A stretch of 64,000 nucleotides of DNA from Dromaius novaehollandiae (lineage: Eukaryota > Chordata > Aves > Casuariiformes > Dromaiidae). The translations under genes and the position numbers were made by a program. The stretch is from NCBI RefSeq assembly GCF_036370855.1, contig NC_088099.1:92443820-92507819 (forward strand), in the 5' to 3' direction. Positions 38,373-51,000 of this stretch are shown here, one piece after another (positions within the stretch are counted from its first letter, which is position 1; every line of letters begins with the position of its first letter). The notes beneath the pieces are model-generated. The model saw nothing but the letters and a program-made list of their open reading frames with translations, had not been told where the DNA came from and made no database searches.

Positions 38373-39079
38373 TTACACTAATGTGGCAAGAGCCTGGACG
38401 CCATGGGACCTCTCGGAGCTCCTGCGGACCACAAGGTGGTCCCTGACACTTCTGTCTCTGAGGCTGCTCTCAGGGCTGCCCTGAGCCTCGGTGGCGTGGC
38501 TCTGGAAAGCCTGGACGGTTTGAACGGTGTGGACGCAGATCACGAAGCTGGCAAAGTACAGACAGGCAGCAGCGACACCAAAGAGGCCAACAGCCGCATC
38601 GCCGCCCTGGACCACACAGTTCATGGAGGTATAACCGCGGCGCGCATACAGCCTCTCCCGCTTCTTGCAAACCTCCGTCGAGTTCACCTGGATAACAAAA
38701 TGCAAGTAGAGGCCAACAGCCATGATGTACCCAACGCCAGCCAGCAAGTTGAAGGCACACTCGCCCGTGAGCAGCCCCATGGTGAGGCGTTGGATGGGTT
38801 TTGCCCCCACAACAAGGAAGAGGAGGGTAAGTGAGCTTGCCGTTAAGCTGAAGGCTACTCCGCCGTACACGCAAGGGGCTCTCATCTGAGTGAACTGCAT
38901 GTCCAGCTCTCTCACCTCCTGCAGCTCGGTCCCCTCAAAGGGGCTGTAGGCTGAGCTCAGGCTAAAGGAGCCAACACCCAAGCCACCGATGGATGTGAAG
39001 CCTGCAAGGGAGGCTTGGGCAGCACCTATGCAAATCAGCACCAGGAGATTAATTGTGATTTCCACAAACTTCAAAATGC
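38373..39079 (-). CDS. MARVELD3: MARVELD3 terminal coding exon (whole MARVEL domain)
   Basis: 707 coding bases on the minus strand, from acceptor TTCCCCTCACAG|GCATTTTG to TAA at 38375-38373. Its first two bases complete a glycine codon (phase 1 entry). It contains all four membrane segments, the loop with LDMQFTQMRAP and the Cys-containing loop. The frame stays open about 180 bases 5' of the acceptor, but that part lacks an ATG and is intron. Confidence 0.95.
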
Positions 39080-42000
39080 CTGTGAGGGGAAAGAAGGGAA
39101 TAGACATCAAAATCACATCCTGTGCAAAGCAGGGGGAAAAAAGTGCACCAAACCTATAAAGAGCAAAACATAAACTATTACGGAGATAGTGCTCTTGGCT
39201 ATAGCTACAGAAGAGCCTTCCTTTAAGAAAGCAGCATGAGCTCTCATGGGTACATTTCAAAGGTTGGGCAAATTACTTTTTTTAATTTGTCAGTGTGCTT
39301 GACAAATGGATCTCCATAAGGGGAAAAAAATCCATAAAAATTTTACTGTGCTTGTGTTATTGCCAAGGAAAGCGTACGGTGATTGTATTTTGGCCTGTAA
39401 CTACTTGGCATAAATATACTGAGCAAGAAATATCCAGTATGAACAAAATGCTGAGGTTAAAGCTGACAAAACCTAGAAGCTTCTAATGGCTTGAATAATT
39501 GTGCAAATTATTTGGGTCCTTAAAAATGTGTTTACTGCTTTAACTTGCACATCTGTTTTCATGTATTTTTTAATGTGCTTGTTAACTTAAACTAGTTATC
39601 TAAGCAGCTACAACTTTCACTTCATCTCCTTCAGAGAAAATAAATCTCAAGAAGCAGTTACTTCCAGGAAAAAAAAAAGGGGGCAAAAACACCTAATACG
39701 TGGAGGTAAGTTAAGAAGTTAAGTGAATTTGATATGACTTTATGCATTCTCTTACCCATGCCCACTTTGAGAAGAAAAAGCCTTATGGCTTCTGAGCTGA
39801 CTCTTCTCTTCCTTTTCTTACGTTATGCTATGGGTAAGATAAGCAAGGTTTGAAAAAAAAAATCTGGATAAATGACATTTTTTCTAGTAGTTGCTTGTCA
39901 GGCAGGAGCAGCACGGATTATAGATAAAACTGATTATTCTGTGACAGCTCACTAGGGGTCAGACTAAGATTAGTAAATATGACTGATGTTGAAGTTCAGC
40001 ATAGCTAGAGTTGCCTATTTGGGACATGAAAACCCCCAGCGTATCACATGTGCCGCTCCTCAAGTCCTGAAATTAATAACTGAATTGTGAGCCTTATCCC
40101 ACTGCAGCCAAGGACACAAGAAGCCTGGCAGACGAGCCTGTATTTATTTGTCTTTAAGTTGGGGTAAGATCTGTGGCTTGCATACAGATTTCCATTTTCT
40201 GCTGCTACCATTTATCAGCAGGGCACTCCCCTGCCGACCAAGGGCTCAGCTGCTGCCAAGGCTGTACAGGCTTGAAAAGAAAGGGCTGAAGCAGCACACG
40301 GGGGAAGCGGACTAATTCCTCCCCCGTGCTGCCAGATGCTTCTGACCGAGGAAAGTCGGTGACAGCCACCATGAAGGATTCTTAGATATTCTTGTCCCAC
40401 CCCTTCTTGTTCCCTCCCCACAGGGCTGAGGTAGCTGGACCAGTCTGGTCCCTCCCTCATGCCAGTGGAGCTGCTGGTAGGTAGCGCACCAGTTCACAGC
40501 TTCGCCCTGCAAACCAACCTATATGCACAGAGGGGAGCAATGACAGCGGTGGGAATACCTGGGAATAGCCAAGGCTCACCATTGCTAGGTTCCCTAGGTG
40601 TATTTAGGTGTGTATATATGTGTGTACACGTGCACACACACGCTCCATATCCAAAATACAACAAGGTAGAGCGGGCAGAAAATGCTACCACAGCGGAGGA
40701 ACTAAGCTTGCAGCTCCATATATGTTTTCTTCAGAGGTGATCCTGATTTCTGCATGGCAACATGCCTCTTCCTGACTATATACCAACACAGCTATTTCTG
40801 CAAAGCTCTTCAACAACTATGCTGCTTACCAAACACATTCAAGTGGTTTTGCCATCAAATGAAATATTTGTGAAGCTTAATGTAAGGAGAAATTTAAATC
40901 TTGGCCTACCAGACAGGATTCAGGCCTCCTTGTACCAAATCAAAACTTGCAGCCAGAAGACTCAAAGTTTTTAATGGGCACAGTCATCGCACGGTGTCAC
41001 CACTTAATTAGGGCTGTTCAAAACATTCTGAAAGTGCAGGGCAGGAGACTGACTGGAGCCAGATCAGTTATCCTGTGTCTACACCATGTGAGCTGTACAA
41101 CCTGCCTTCCAAATCCAGGAACTCACCTTAGGACCTCAGGGCCCCTGGCCACCATTGGAGGCAGCAGGCTGCTTCTCTCTTTAAGGGTTACTACTAACTC
41201 CATAGATGCTCCCTCAGGAAGTGGTTCTGGGACCACTTACAGGGAGGAAAGACCACTTAATGCAAATCCTTTAAGGTTTTAAACCTGTTTAGGAACTTGA
41301 AAGATGGGAATTCATGTCCAGCCAGCTTTCCCTTCTTCTGTCCTCAGAACTGCCTCCTGGTCTGCAGCTGCCTAGTGAGATGCTCTGCCCCACTGAGTAT
41401 CCACTTTTGCTCTCTGTCACCTTGTTAAGCTTCAGAAAAGGCAACTTTCTGTTTGTCAGAGTGGCTAGCACCTGCTGATAACTTCCATATGTTCATAACA
41501 GTGTGAAAATAACTGATCCCAATCCTCAATGACACTGTTCCAAAACTTTCTATGTATTCACACAAAATCTGTTTGCAGAGCTGACTGCTGACAATAAGAG
41601 AGCAGGGCTGGCAGAATATGGCTCTTTGCTGATAGGATGGGAAAAATGATCGGTGTGGCTCTACTGTATTTTTAATTGCAGTGGTAGATGCTTTATGGCA
41701 TGCTTTAAAGAAATCCTTGAGACAGGGCATTCAGGTCGAACAGGTTTTATATGTACCTGTACAGTTTTTGCACAAGCCTGCTACAGAGTTGATTGAAGTG
41801 ACTAACAATGGAGAGAGCCTCATTAGCAGTTACCCTACCAGTTATTTGCAACATGTAGGTTGGCTTACAAAGAACGTGCAATAACCAAGACACTCGTGTT
41901 AGAGAAAACCCTAAAATGATGAACACTGTATAGACCAAACTGGGCAGCTGTGAATTACATGTCTACCATGAGAACCAGCAGGGTCTGTGAAAGTAACAGA

Positions 42001-45000
42001 CAGTTAACTGCAATCTCTAAAGTCTTGTGCAATCAATCATTAGGATTTTGATGGAAATATTAAGCACGGTATAATATTAAGTCAGTATGTTCAAATCTTG
42101 AGGTGGGTACCCCGAAAGCCTTGCCTGATCTAGATCTGTGTTAGCTAAAAGCTGATGTGCAATCTCCTGTACTAATGCAAACACTAGGATAGACAGACTG
42201 AAGTGAAGAATAAAAGGACAGTTAACAAATTTTGAATCTTAACTCTGTCAAGGCTTGCTAACTAATCCAGTCTAGTAGTGATCAGCATAAAGTGCACTGC
42301 AGGCAAAAAAAAAGGGCTGAGTTCAAATCCGTGCTTCTGAGTCTACACTGTCATTCCTACTTTCACAGGCTGGTTAGCTGCTTCATCTTAAGAGTTACAG
42401 CTGTAGAACCTACTCTGCCAAAAGTTTCTTCCCAAGCAGAAGATTTTTATTCATGTTTACAACTATTCCCTAATCCCATGCAACAATGACTATGTTGCAA
42501 GACTTGAATATAAAATGACAAGAGGTCTGAAAATCTCAGAACTCCACCAGTTTGGGTGTTTTTTCCCCCTTTCTCAAGTTCAAAATCTTGGGATCCACCC
42601 AAAATGATACTGATCTGTATTAACATTAATGCAGTGCACAGGTGGCTTTGGGAACAAACCCTCTCCATACTTAGCAAGTAGTAGGACTCAAGTCTGGCTC
42701 CCTGGATTCCCTTTTCCTTTCCCATGCTTCTTTCCCTCACTGCTTTTCAGCACTGAAGGTGAAAAGAGTTGATGCAATCTGGAAGGTAGTGGGTGGTGCC
42801 AGAATTGCTTCGTTCATTCCATAAAATCCAAATTTGACTGGTTGATTACTTAGACGTGTCATACTTGTTAGCTTTATTTGAATCCAATCCTTTCTGCTGT
42901 GAAATGACAACCTGCTGAATCAAACCTTCTATCAAATGCAGCCTCCCAATTCATACCATTTATTATTCAGTATTTTTCTTTTCTTTCTGATACAGCATGC
43001 ACGCTTTGCTATTGCCATGGTATTAATCCATTCATCAATGGTTTGATCTTCTGTCAAATGCTGGGCTCAAAGATGCAGCAAAGCAACTGTCAGGCTGTAA
43101 GAGTACAGCTCCACCGGCAGCTGAACTTAATCTGATGGCTCCTACTCTTGGCTGTACAGTCAGCACTTTCTTCCCCTGCCCAGTAATCGCTCTGGCCTAA
43201 CGTTAGACCCTTCCATGAGCTGTTATTAACTAAAACAGCAGGAAAGTATTCAACTCTTTCTTTGTGTGCTGTTTTTTTCTGCAACTTTAGCAAGTTAAAG
43301 TGAGTCACAGAAGGATCTGATGAGCAACAGTGCTGGTGTGAGCTTAACAGGGGAGATAACACAGCCAAGATCAGTGAAGGACCAGAAACACTTCTGTCCA
43401 GGAAAGGCAAGCTGTTAAATCTGCACACCCTGCCTCATAAAACCACACTGTGGCTGACTGTGGGGAAACCAATAATTCAATCATGTGTTGACGTCCTGTA
43501 TGTTGGAGGCTCTGATGAGGCGTCTTCATCCAGGCACTGTAGCAGGATGACCCTGATGTTCAGACATCAGGATCTCAGTACGGGTATGTTCATAAAGTGA
43601 AATAGTCAGTTTAAAGTGAAACAGTCAATTCATGCTTATTCCTGTGTTTCTGCAGCTGGCAAAAAAGTCTGTCTGGCAGACAGGTAGGTGTGACTGTATC
43701 TGACTGATGGGGCCTTCAGAGTGTCCCCCTCCACTGTGTCTCAGCACAGTAACCACTTTTTTCCTCTCTTGACTGCATGTGAACTCCCAAACTCATTTCC
43801 TCCTCTTGAGTTGACACCCCTATGTATTTTTAAGATGTTCTATGCTGTTTTTTTCTGGCTTGCTTCTTCCCTCTGCCTCCTCTGCAGACTGGGTACTCTT
43901 GGGAAGGGCAAGGCCCAACTGGGAGCCGCTGAGGTGCCTGGCTATACCCGTTCACACCTATGCCATACCCCGTTAGGGATCGCTACAGGGGAAGGGAAGA
44001 GAGGAAATAAGGCTACAGACTGATGAAAATTCTCCCAGCCTTTCTCAATGAAAGATTTTTTTTTTTCCAATTTGGGTAGCTTTCTGTTTTTCATGGATAA
44101 TTTTCTTTCTTTTTTTTTCTTTCAAAGGTGCAGAGAAGTATTTTGACTATATATAGTGACTTACAAAAGTAGGAGCCAGTCCTGAAAAGGACCCCATATG
44201 CAGAATTTCTCTTGCCAGTGCAGGTTTGCACACCACAGAGAGTAAAGATACAGCTCAAAGCACAGCTTCAGCCACTGCTGTGCTAGACTGAGTTGGGAGG
44301 AGGAGGAATAGGATGGGGGGAGACAAAAATGTCAGAGGAAGAGGGGTCTTGTTCTGCTGCTAGAAGGGGACAAAAATGTGGCAGAAGTGGGGAGGAACCA
44401 AAACAATGGAGGAGAACTAAACAAGGGAAATGAAATGGAGACAACAGTCACAACGGACTAAAAACATTAAATCTGGATGCAAAGCACTACAACAAAACAT
44501 CTTGCTAATGGTTTTACTCCCCTTATGTATATAGGCACAAAGCAAGATCCTACTCTTATTGAAAGCAGTAACAAGAATTCAGCCAACTTCAGTGATGCAG
44601 GATCAGGCCAATAGACAACTCCATCTTAAGCAAACATCCCCTCCCGCCAAGCCCCCACCCCCCCGCTGTTTGTGTAGATTTGTGGTGGGATTTAGGCTTT
44701 CACCAAGTTCTGCTAAGACCTCCCTAATGGAGTAATGTTCAAAGGAAAAAAATCCCTAAACACAAGAGTTAGGCAATGCCACCAGTTATTCACTGAATAT
44801 TGGCTTCTCAAAGGACCCAAGGGAACTATATACCCAGAGCTAACTAAATTTACATGGCGCATAAGTGCCTAACACATGCTTAGTTGCTTGTTTTTTGTTT
44901 TTTTTAAATATGTGTCTAAATGGAGATCAATGGAAAAAATAGTTTAAAACTAAGAAAATTAAATGATTTATGTGCTCTAGAAAGAAGCATTAGTACTACA

Positions 45001-48000
45001 GTTTAACAAGTTGTCACTCATTAATAAAGCTAATCGCTCCATTAGGAAACCTCAGAGGATGATCAGCCTTGTTTCTAGTGACTCAGAGAAGCTTTAAGTT
45101 CACAATCAGAGTGCTCAAATCCAGATGTATTGTCCTGGTTCCTCCCTGTATTGCCTTTACTATGCTGTCCCACCTGTACTGGTCCTTCCCTTGCCCCCAC
45201 CTCGCACTGCTCCAGAATTACACAAGCCCTGCTGGCCGCAACCTGGGAGGCTGTATTTATGTCTTGGAAAGGTACATTTGGGAATGCTCAGGTGGCAATG
45301 CCAGACATGGTTGCCACCACAACCTCCTCCTCTTGCCCTTTTGCCAGCTGACTCCTAAGTTTTGAGGCAAAGGGGTGCTACCTCTGGTACTTGCTGTTCA
45401 TGTCTCAGTGCCAGATCATTGAGAGCAGCTGCTTTGTGCCGGCAGGGAACCATAGGGCAATAACTTCAGCCTTACAGAGAACAAGGATCTCTTACCCTTT
45501 CTGTCGCTTCTGGCAGTTCCTCCTTCTGTTTAATAAATACCCTCTATCCTCTGAACAGAGCTGTCCAATTTTCACAGAAAATGCTGACCTAATTTGTAGA
45601 ACCAGTCCATCAGCCTCTATCCCCATACAGTTTCCCATTGCTTTATGACACTGAAAGATTTATTTGCCAACAAGACACCTTTAATACAACCTGCCTTGGC
45701 ACAGCAGATCTGGTCTACTATCTTTTTTATAGTAGTTCCTTAGAGGCATCACTTCTAAACATGTTCTTGATCCTCTCCTGTTAGCCTGGCATGAGGCATC
45801 TTCCAGAATTTTGGAGTAGGTGGGAAGCAAAAGGTCTTGCATTAACTTGTAGTTCTTGGTCATACTAATTTCAGTACAACGGTTGTAAAAGGCCTTAGAT
45901 ATATGTGAAATGGCGGTAGGTGACCTTATGTTCTGCATCTCAGGAAACGATCTTTTTTTCTTCCTGATGTACCCATAGTTCTTTCAAGCAGTAATTAAAT
46001 ACCTTGGTACCGAAACAAACTTGCAAGAGTTCTTTAAAAATAATAAATAAATTAGTCCAGAGAACAATGAAACACTCTTGTGCTAAGGTATCATGCCAAC
46101 TTTCCACAGCCACTCCTTCCATCTGAACTGAAACTGAACCACCTTTAAGTAAGTACAAAGACAGGGAGGTTATTGCTCTTTCAATGAGCACAGTCTGGCT
46201 GAAGCTAGGTCAGGTTGGAGGAACCTGAGGGCTGAGGCTTCTCATTCACTTTAGAAATTGTAGGTTGTCATACCTGGTGAACAACATTCCTGACTGGTGT
46301 TCTTTTTTTTTTTTTTTTTTCCTTCTTCAAGTGAGCTAGGATCGCCTTCTCAAGAAATACAGCTACATTGGATATACAAGAGGAAAACTCCCAGACAGTC
46401 TGCTGTAGTGATTACCTTCACTAGCGGCCTTTTACAGAGGAGAATGGTCTTGCTGGTGATCACTGTGCAATCCTGCTCTCCACTAGTGGACAGCAGACCT
46501 GACTAAGGTTTCCCAGCAGGGAACGGTACCATGGACTAGTGTCTAATGCAGACCTAACAGCTAGCATGAACTTGGCCAGTATCTTTCCCTGCTACCTTAA
46601 GTAAGTCATCTCCACTGCAGTTTTCCCCTCTCTAAAAGCAGTAGCACATACGTTAGCACAGCCCTCAGAGGTGGATGTAAGCAACTGATGCAGAGGTGTG
46701 GGCAGAGTGAAGTCCCATATGCTAACGGGGCAATACGTCTGCCAGACACCACTTTGCTAAAGGTAACATGTAGCATCTCCAGCTAGCATAGCCCCCCCCT
46801 TCACCTTTTTGTAGTGCTAAATGCTCATAGCTATTTGTATTTGACAGCTAACAGGCCTTACCTCCAAACAAAATGCCTTGTAAATTCAGAACTGGAAGGC
46901 TACCTGCAGCTCTGCTACACAGTGGATCTTGTTACAGTACAATTTTAATTAAGCTTTTTGAATAAACTGGATTAGCTTAATCTGTGTAGCTCTGTCCAAT
47001 TCCAACTACTTGGCATAATGTCCTCCCAATTACAGGATTAAAAAACCTGATGGCAAATTTAGTCTGTTAGTCACACTGTATTTAAAATATGCTTTGTAAC
47101 AGATAGGAGGGGAAAGACAACTAATTATGAATGAGACTCTACAGAAATTTATTACTCTGTTTTAACAGCAGAACTAATTTGAATTTAACTACCATATGAA
47201 CAGTGTACGACAGGTTCGAGCACAATATAAAAGAGCTAAAAACGGCAGGCTGCAGAGGCAAACCGTGAAGACGGTGACTAGAAAAATACAGCAGCTTCTA
47301 ATCCTACTGGGTGCCTCCACACAAATGTAATGTATCCTACTGGCCACGCTGCTGGAAAGATCTAACATTTGCCACTGAATGTATTTCTCAATTTTTCAAA
47401 TGCCTTTTTTCATCCAGTTACCTGCATTACATACATTTAATGACCCTTCGCTGCCTTTGAACACAGCTGCAACTACGGAAGGTCGTCTCCTTCAGCCCAG
47501 TGACTCTTGCAGACTACTATTTCCCCCCAGTTTCTCCACAGCATTGGAAGTGACCCAAGCACTCTGCAAAAATACTTTTCCCCTCCCGTCCCGATGTCAG
47601 ACTGACCGTGAAGAATGGTAGAGGACATAATACTGCAACGCAGTATCAGTATAACAGCTATGAACTATGGCACAACTCAAACCCCATGTCTACTAGCTTG
47701 ATCCCTGTGTTCAGGGTGACTTTTCACCTCAGTATTTTTTCCAGTCTATAAGTATTTGCTAGTATGCATGGCTACAGGAAAAGATTGGACTGTGCCTGTG
47801 AAAACAAAAGCTTATGGATGTTTACATTTGAATTAATGTTAGCTTGTTAAAGCATGAGTATATCCTGCAGAAAGTCACCGTTGCTCCCCTAATTCTGTTT
47901 TCTTCTCCAGATAAATTTAGTTTGATATTTCCTCCTGGCTATGTCTGAAATCAGAGACTTTTCTTGTTACAGGCTGTAATGCTGTCTTTTTCTGAGAGGA

Positions 48001-51000
48001 AATTGGTTTGAAGGCTTTATAAGAACTGTAGATTTTAGAAAGTAGGTTAAAGACATGATTGTTTGGAAGCGCCTACAATATGCTTAAGAAATCTGACACT
48101 ATTCATGGTGCTTGTTTAAACTGTATTCGTGGCATCAAAGAACAGGGATTCAATTCTACTTGCTCCCCCTCAAACTTCTTACTGACCTTTTTAGTTGCTG
48201 TCTCTCTTTAATGCCAAGTGGGTTGAAGAATTAAAAAATAAGTTATGTAGTAGAGAAATTATGACTAGCACAGTACAATTCTATACAAGGCAAAAATGCA
48301 AGTGTTTTTTGAATCAGATACTGACCAAAGATGGGAGAAACATAGTTTACTTTGACTGTCTAAGCAAAATTAAAGGAAGCAGTGTCATGCAATCACATTG
48401 CTCCATCTCTTTCACACCAATACACAACATAAAAATAAAACCAAAGTTTTTTGAAGTCAGTTGGCCAAGTGTCTATAACTGATTTCGGATCAGCAGTTCC
48501 TCTTGGGTTTGGCTCAGATTTTGCTCACTCCAAGGTGAAGGAAACATCATGGCAGTGAGCCTTGAACACTTCTCATTCCCTCTGGTAGCCAAAAGCACTG
48601 AACTTGACTAAGCAAATATGTGATAACTAGTTTAGTTTTCATACTCTGAGGAGAGAGCTACAGAAACTTTAACTGCACTTAGTGTGAACAGCAAGCTGAA
48701 AGTTTTCTTCTGAAAGAACTGCAGTTCTTTAAGTATCCCCAGGCTAAAAATTTTGTCAAGCTTGCAACCTGTGCTGCTTTAAATGGCACATACTGTGTAT
48801 ATAAACTGTAGGAAATGGTTATTGCAAGCACTAGTTCCTTAGTTGATTAAAAGTTTGTCCCTGTCAGGGATAGTTTATTTCCAATTCCCAAATAATTGCA
48901 TAGGATTCATAGAGAGCAAGAAACCCGTTGTTTAAGTCTCCTTCCTTGCTACAGAAACAGAAGGCAGCAAAATCCTGTGTTTCTGGTGCCTTTCCGATTC
49001 GCGATCTGCAGGTCCACAAGTCTGACTTCCTGGTGAGGAAGAACAGGTAGCAACTAGACATAAAGACAGCACAGCAGGGAAGACTCCGAAGTTTCTTGGA
49101 GGGAAGTCCTCTGACAGCATCAGCAAATATAAGGAGAAAGACAATCCAAGTGGTGGTGCATTCGATTTTCTAAAAAGCTCATGACAAGGCCTGTGGCCAA
49201 ATGCTCTTAATGACACAAACTCCTGAGAGATAAAAGTGAAGATCCTCCTACAGATTACGAGTGGTTAAAAGAAAGTAAAGGCTAAGAAGAAATGATTGGA
49301 TTTCAAACAGCTGGAAGTAAGAGCCAAATCTTAATCCTGTGCTGCCTGACAGCCACTAGCCATGTCTACATCAGCAGTGCAGCGGGAGTGGATCTGTAGA
49401 GCGAAATATTTGGAGCTGAAAACCCAGGGCTCACACTATTTGCATTTTGAAGGTGAGAAGTACTTCATTCTAGCTCTAGTTTGGTCCAAAGGACAGAGCA
49501 TCTGCTAGCAGTTACAGCCCATCCTCTCCTTTAGTTTGATCTGAAGGGAACCCTGTTCATGCAGCCTGAGACTGCTCTGCGGCATGATCCAAAGAGCTGT
49601 GAGTGGGGACTCCTAAGAGACTCAGTTCAAAAGCACACACCTGATTTGAACTAAAACAGTAAGGTAGATGCACAGATTAATGTTTTGGAAGAGAATGAAA
49701 AATAAGATGACAGCGTGTTTTAATAGTCACACAAAATTGTTCATGGTTGTCAACTCTAAAACTGATAGGCTCCTGAGAGCTCAAGACATTGAATGGGAAA
49801 TTAATGAAATCAGTGTTTAACAAGCACCTTTGCACTTGATGCATGTACACAAACACTCCCACAAAGACAGAACAACACAGATGGGCTCTAAATAATTCAT
49901 TTCCGCTCAGGAAAGACAGCAGGTATACTTCTCTGAAAACATCACTTCAGTGTTCACCGACAGTCAAGCAATACAGCAAAAGCTAGGAAACATGAGGATA
50001 GGACTACAGACCTAGAACCACTGCGAGGCTGTCTAGTTCCTTTGGGAATTTACATCTTGAATTTGGAGTGCAGTTCCAGTCAGCCCATCTCAAAAGGATA
50101 TGACGGCTGAGCTAACAGGCTGATTAGAGAAGCGGAAAGACTTCACTCTTCCTAATTAGTTCAGAAAACCCCAACAGTCTGCAGTTGGGGGAGTACTCCA
50201 GAGGACAGCTAACTCTCTACTGGTCCTAATTCCTACAGCCTTCCTGAATTTGGTACTTGGGCATTATGGTAAATTGTTACACAGAACACCTAAGTACGTG
50301 TCTTGTAAGATCCAGTACTGCTAACCATGTAACCCTACCCAAATTGCTTAGAACAGGTATTGCTCTTAGAATGTTTTAATAGATTTTTTTCTTATGTTTT
50401 CAGGATGAAAGGATTAAAGAGGAACAGAACAGTCTGAAGTTTCTGAGATGGTATCAAACGCCCCTCCTGGGAAATGGGATCAGTATCAGTTGTCAGTTGT
50501 TTCTTTCATTACATTAGTGTTGCATTTATGTCCTTAAAGCAGTCGTAGGAAAAAAAAAAGGGGGGGGGGGGGGAGGAGGGAATGAAGGAGAGAGAGAGAA
50601 TAACGAAAGACAAGAGAACAATTTCCTTTTTTCTGCTGCTACTTGCAGCCCAGGTGTTAGAAGGATCCCTACAAAAATAACTGCCTATTTCTGAAACTCA
50701 GCTTTAGCTTTTTGGGATACTGTTGGGGAAAAGGATGGATGAAGAGAATACATGCAGGTGAGGCAAATCCTTTGAGAGCTCGCATTGTTTAGAATTGCTC
50801 GCTAGCTTACCAAACAGGCCAATGTGCACAAAGAGCATAAGTATACTTGCTGGGCCAAAAAGAAAATAAATAGATAAATAGGGAGAGACATAGACTAAGA
50901 TTCACATTTCAGTTGTTGCTTTGGAAAAGGTTGTAGAAGGTCACTTGATTTACCATGCTTGATACTAGCTTATTTTGGAATTAGAGGGGGTTGAGAAGTG

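Noticed and set aside
38373..39260. Whole 295-codon minus-strand frame taken as a single-exon gene
   Set aside because: The first 60 codons begin with TTG and precede a clear acceptor at 39080. The real protein continues into upstream exons.
41127..41240. Minus-strand open stretch ending in a perfect donor (CCTAAG|GTGAGT) inside the MARVELD3 intron
   Set aside because: Its only open frame near the donor leaves phase 2, which cannot join the MARVEL exon (phase 1 needed), and no good acceptor lies upstream. It is probably a decoy donor.
45487..45660. Minus-strand stretch between TTTCAG and AAAGG|GTAAGAG that could be an exon
   Set aside because: The splice-like ends are good, but the roughly 46-residue product is unrecognised and its phase does not fit the MARVELD3 chain.
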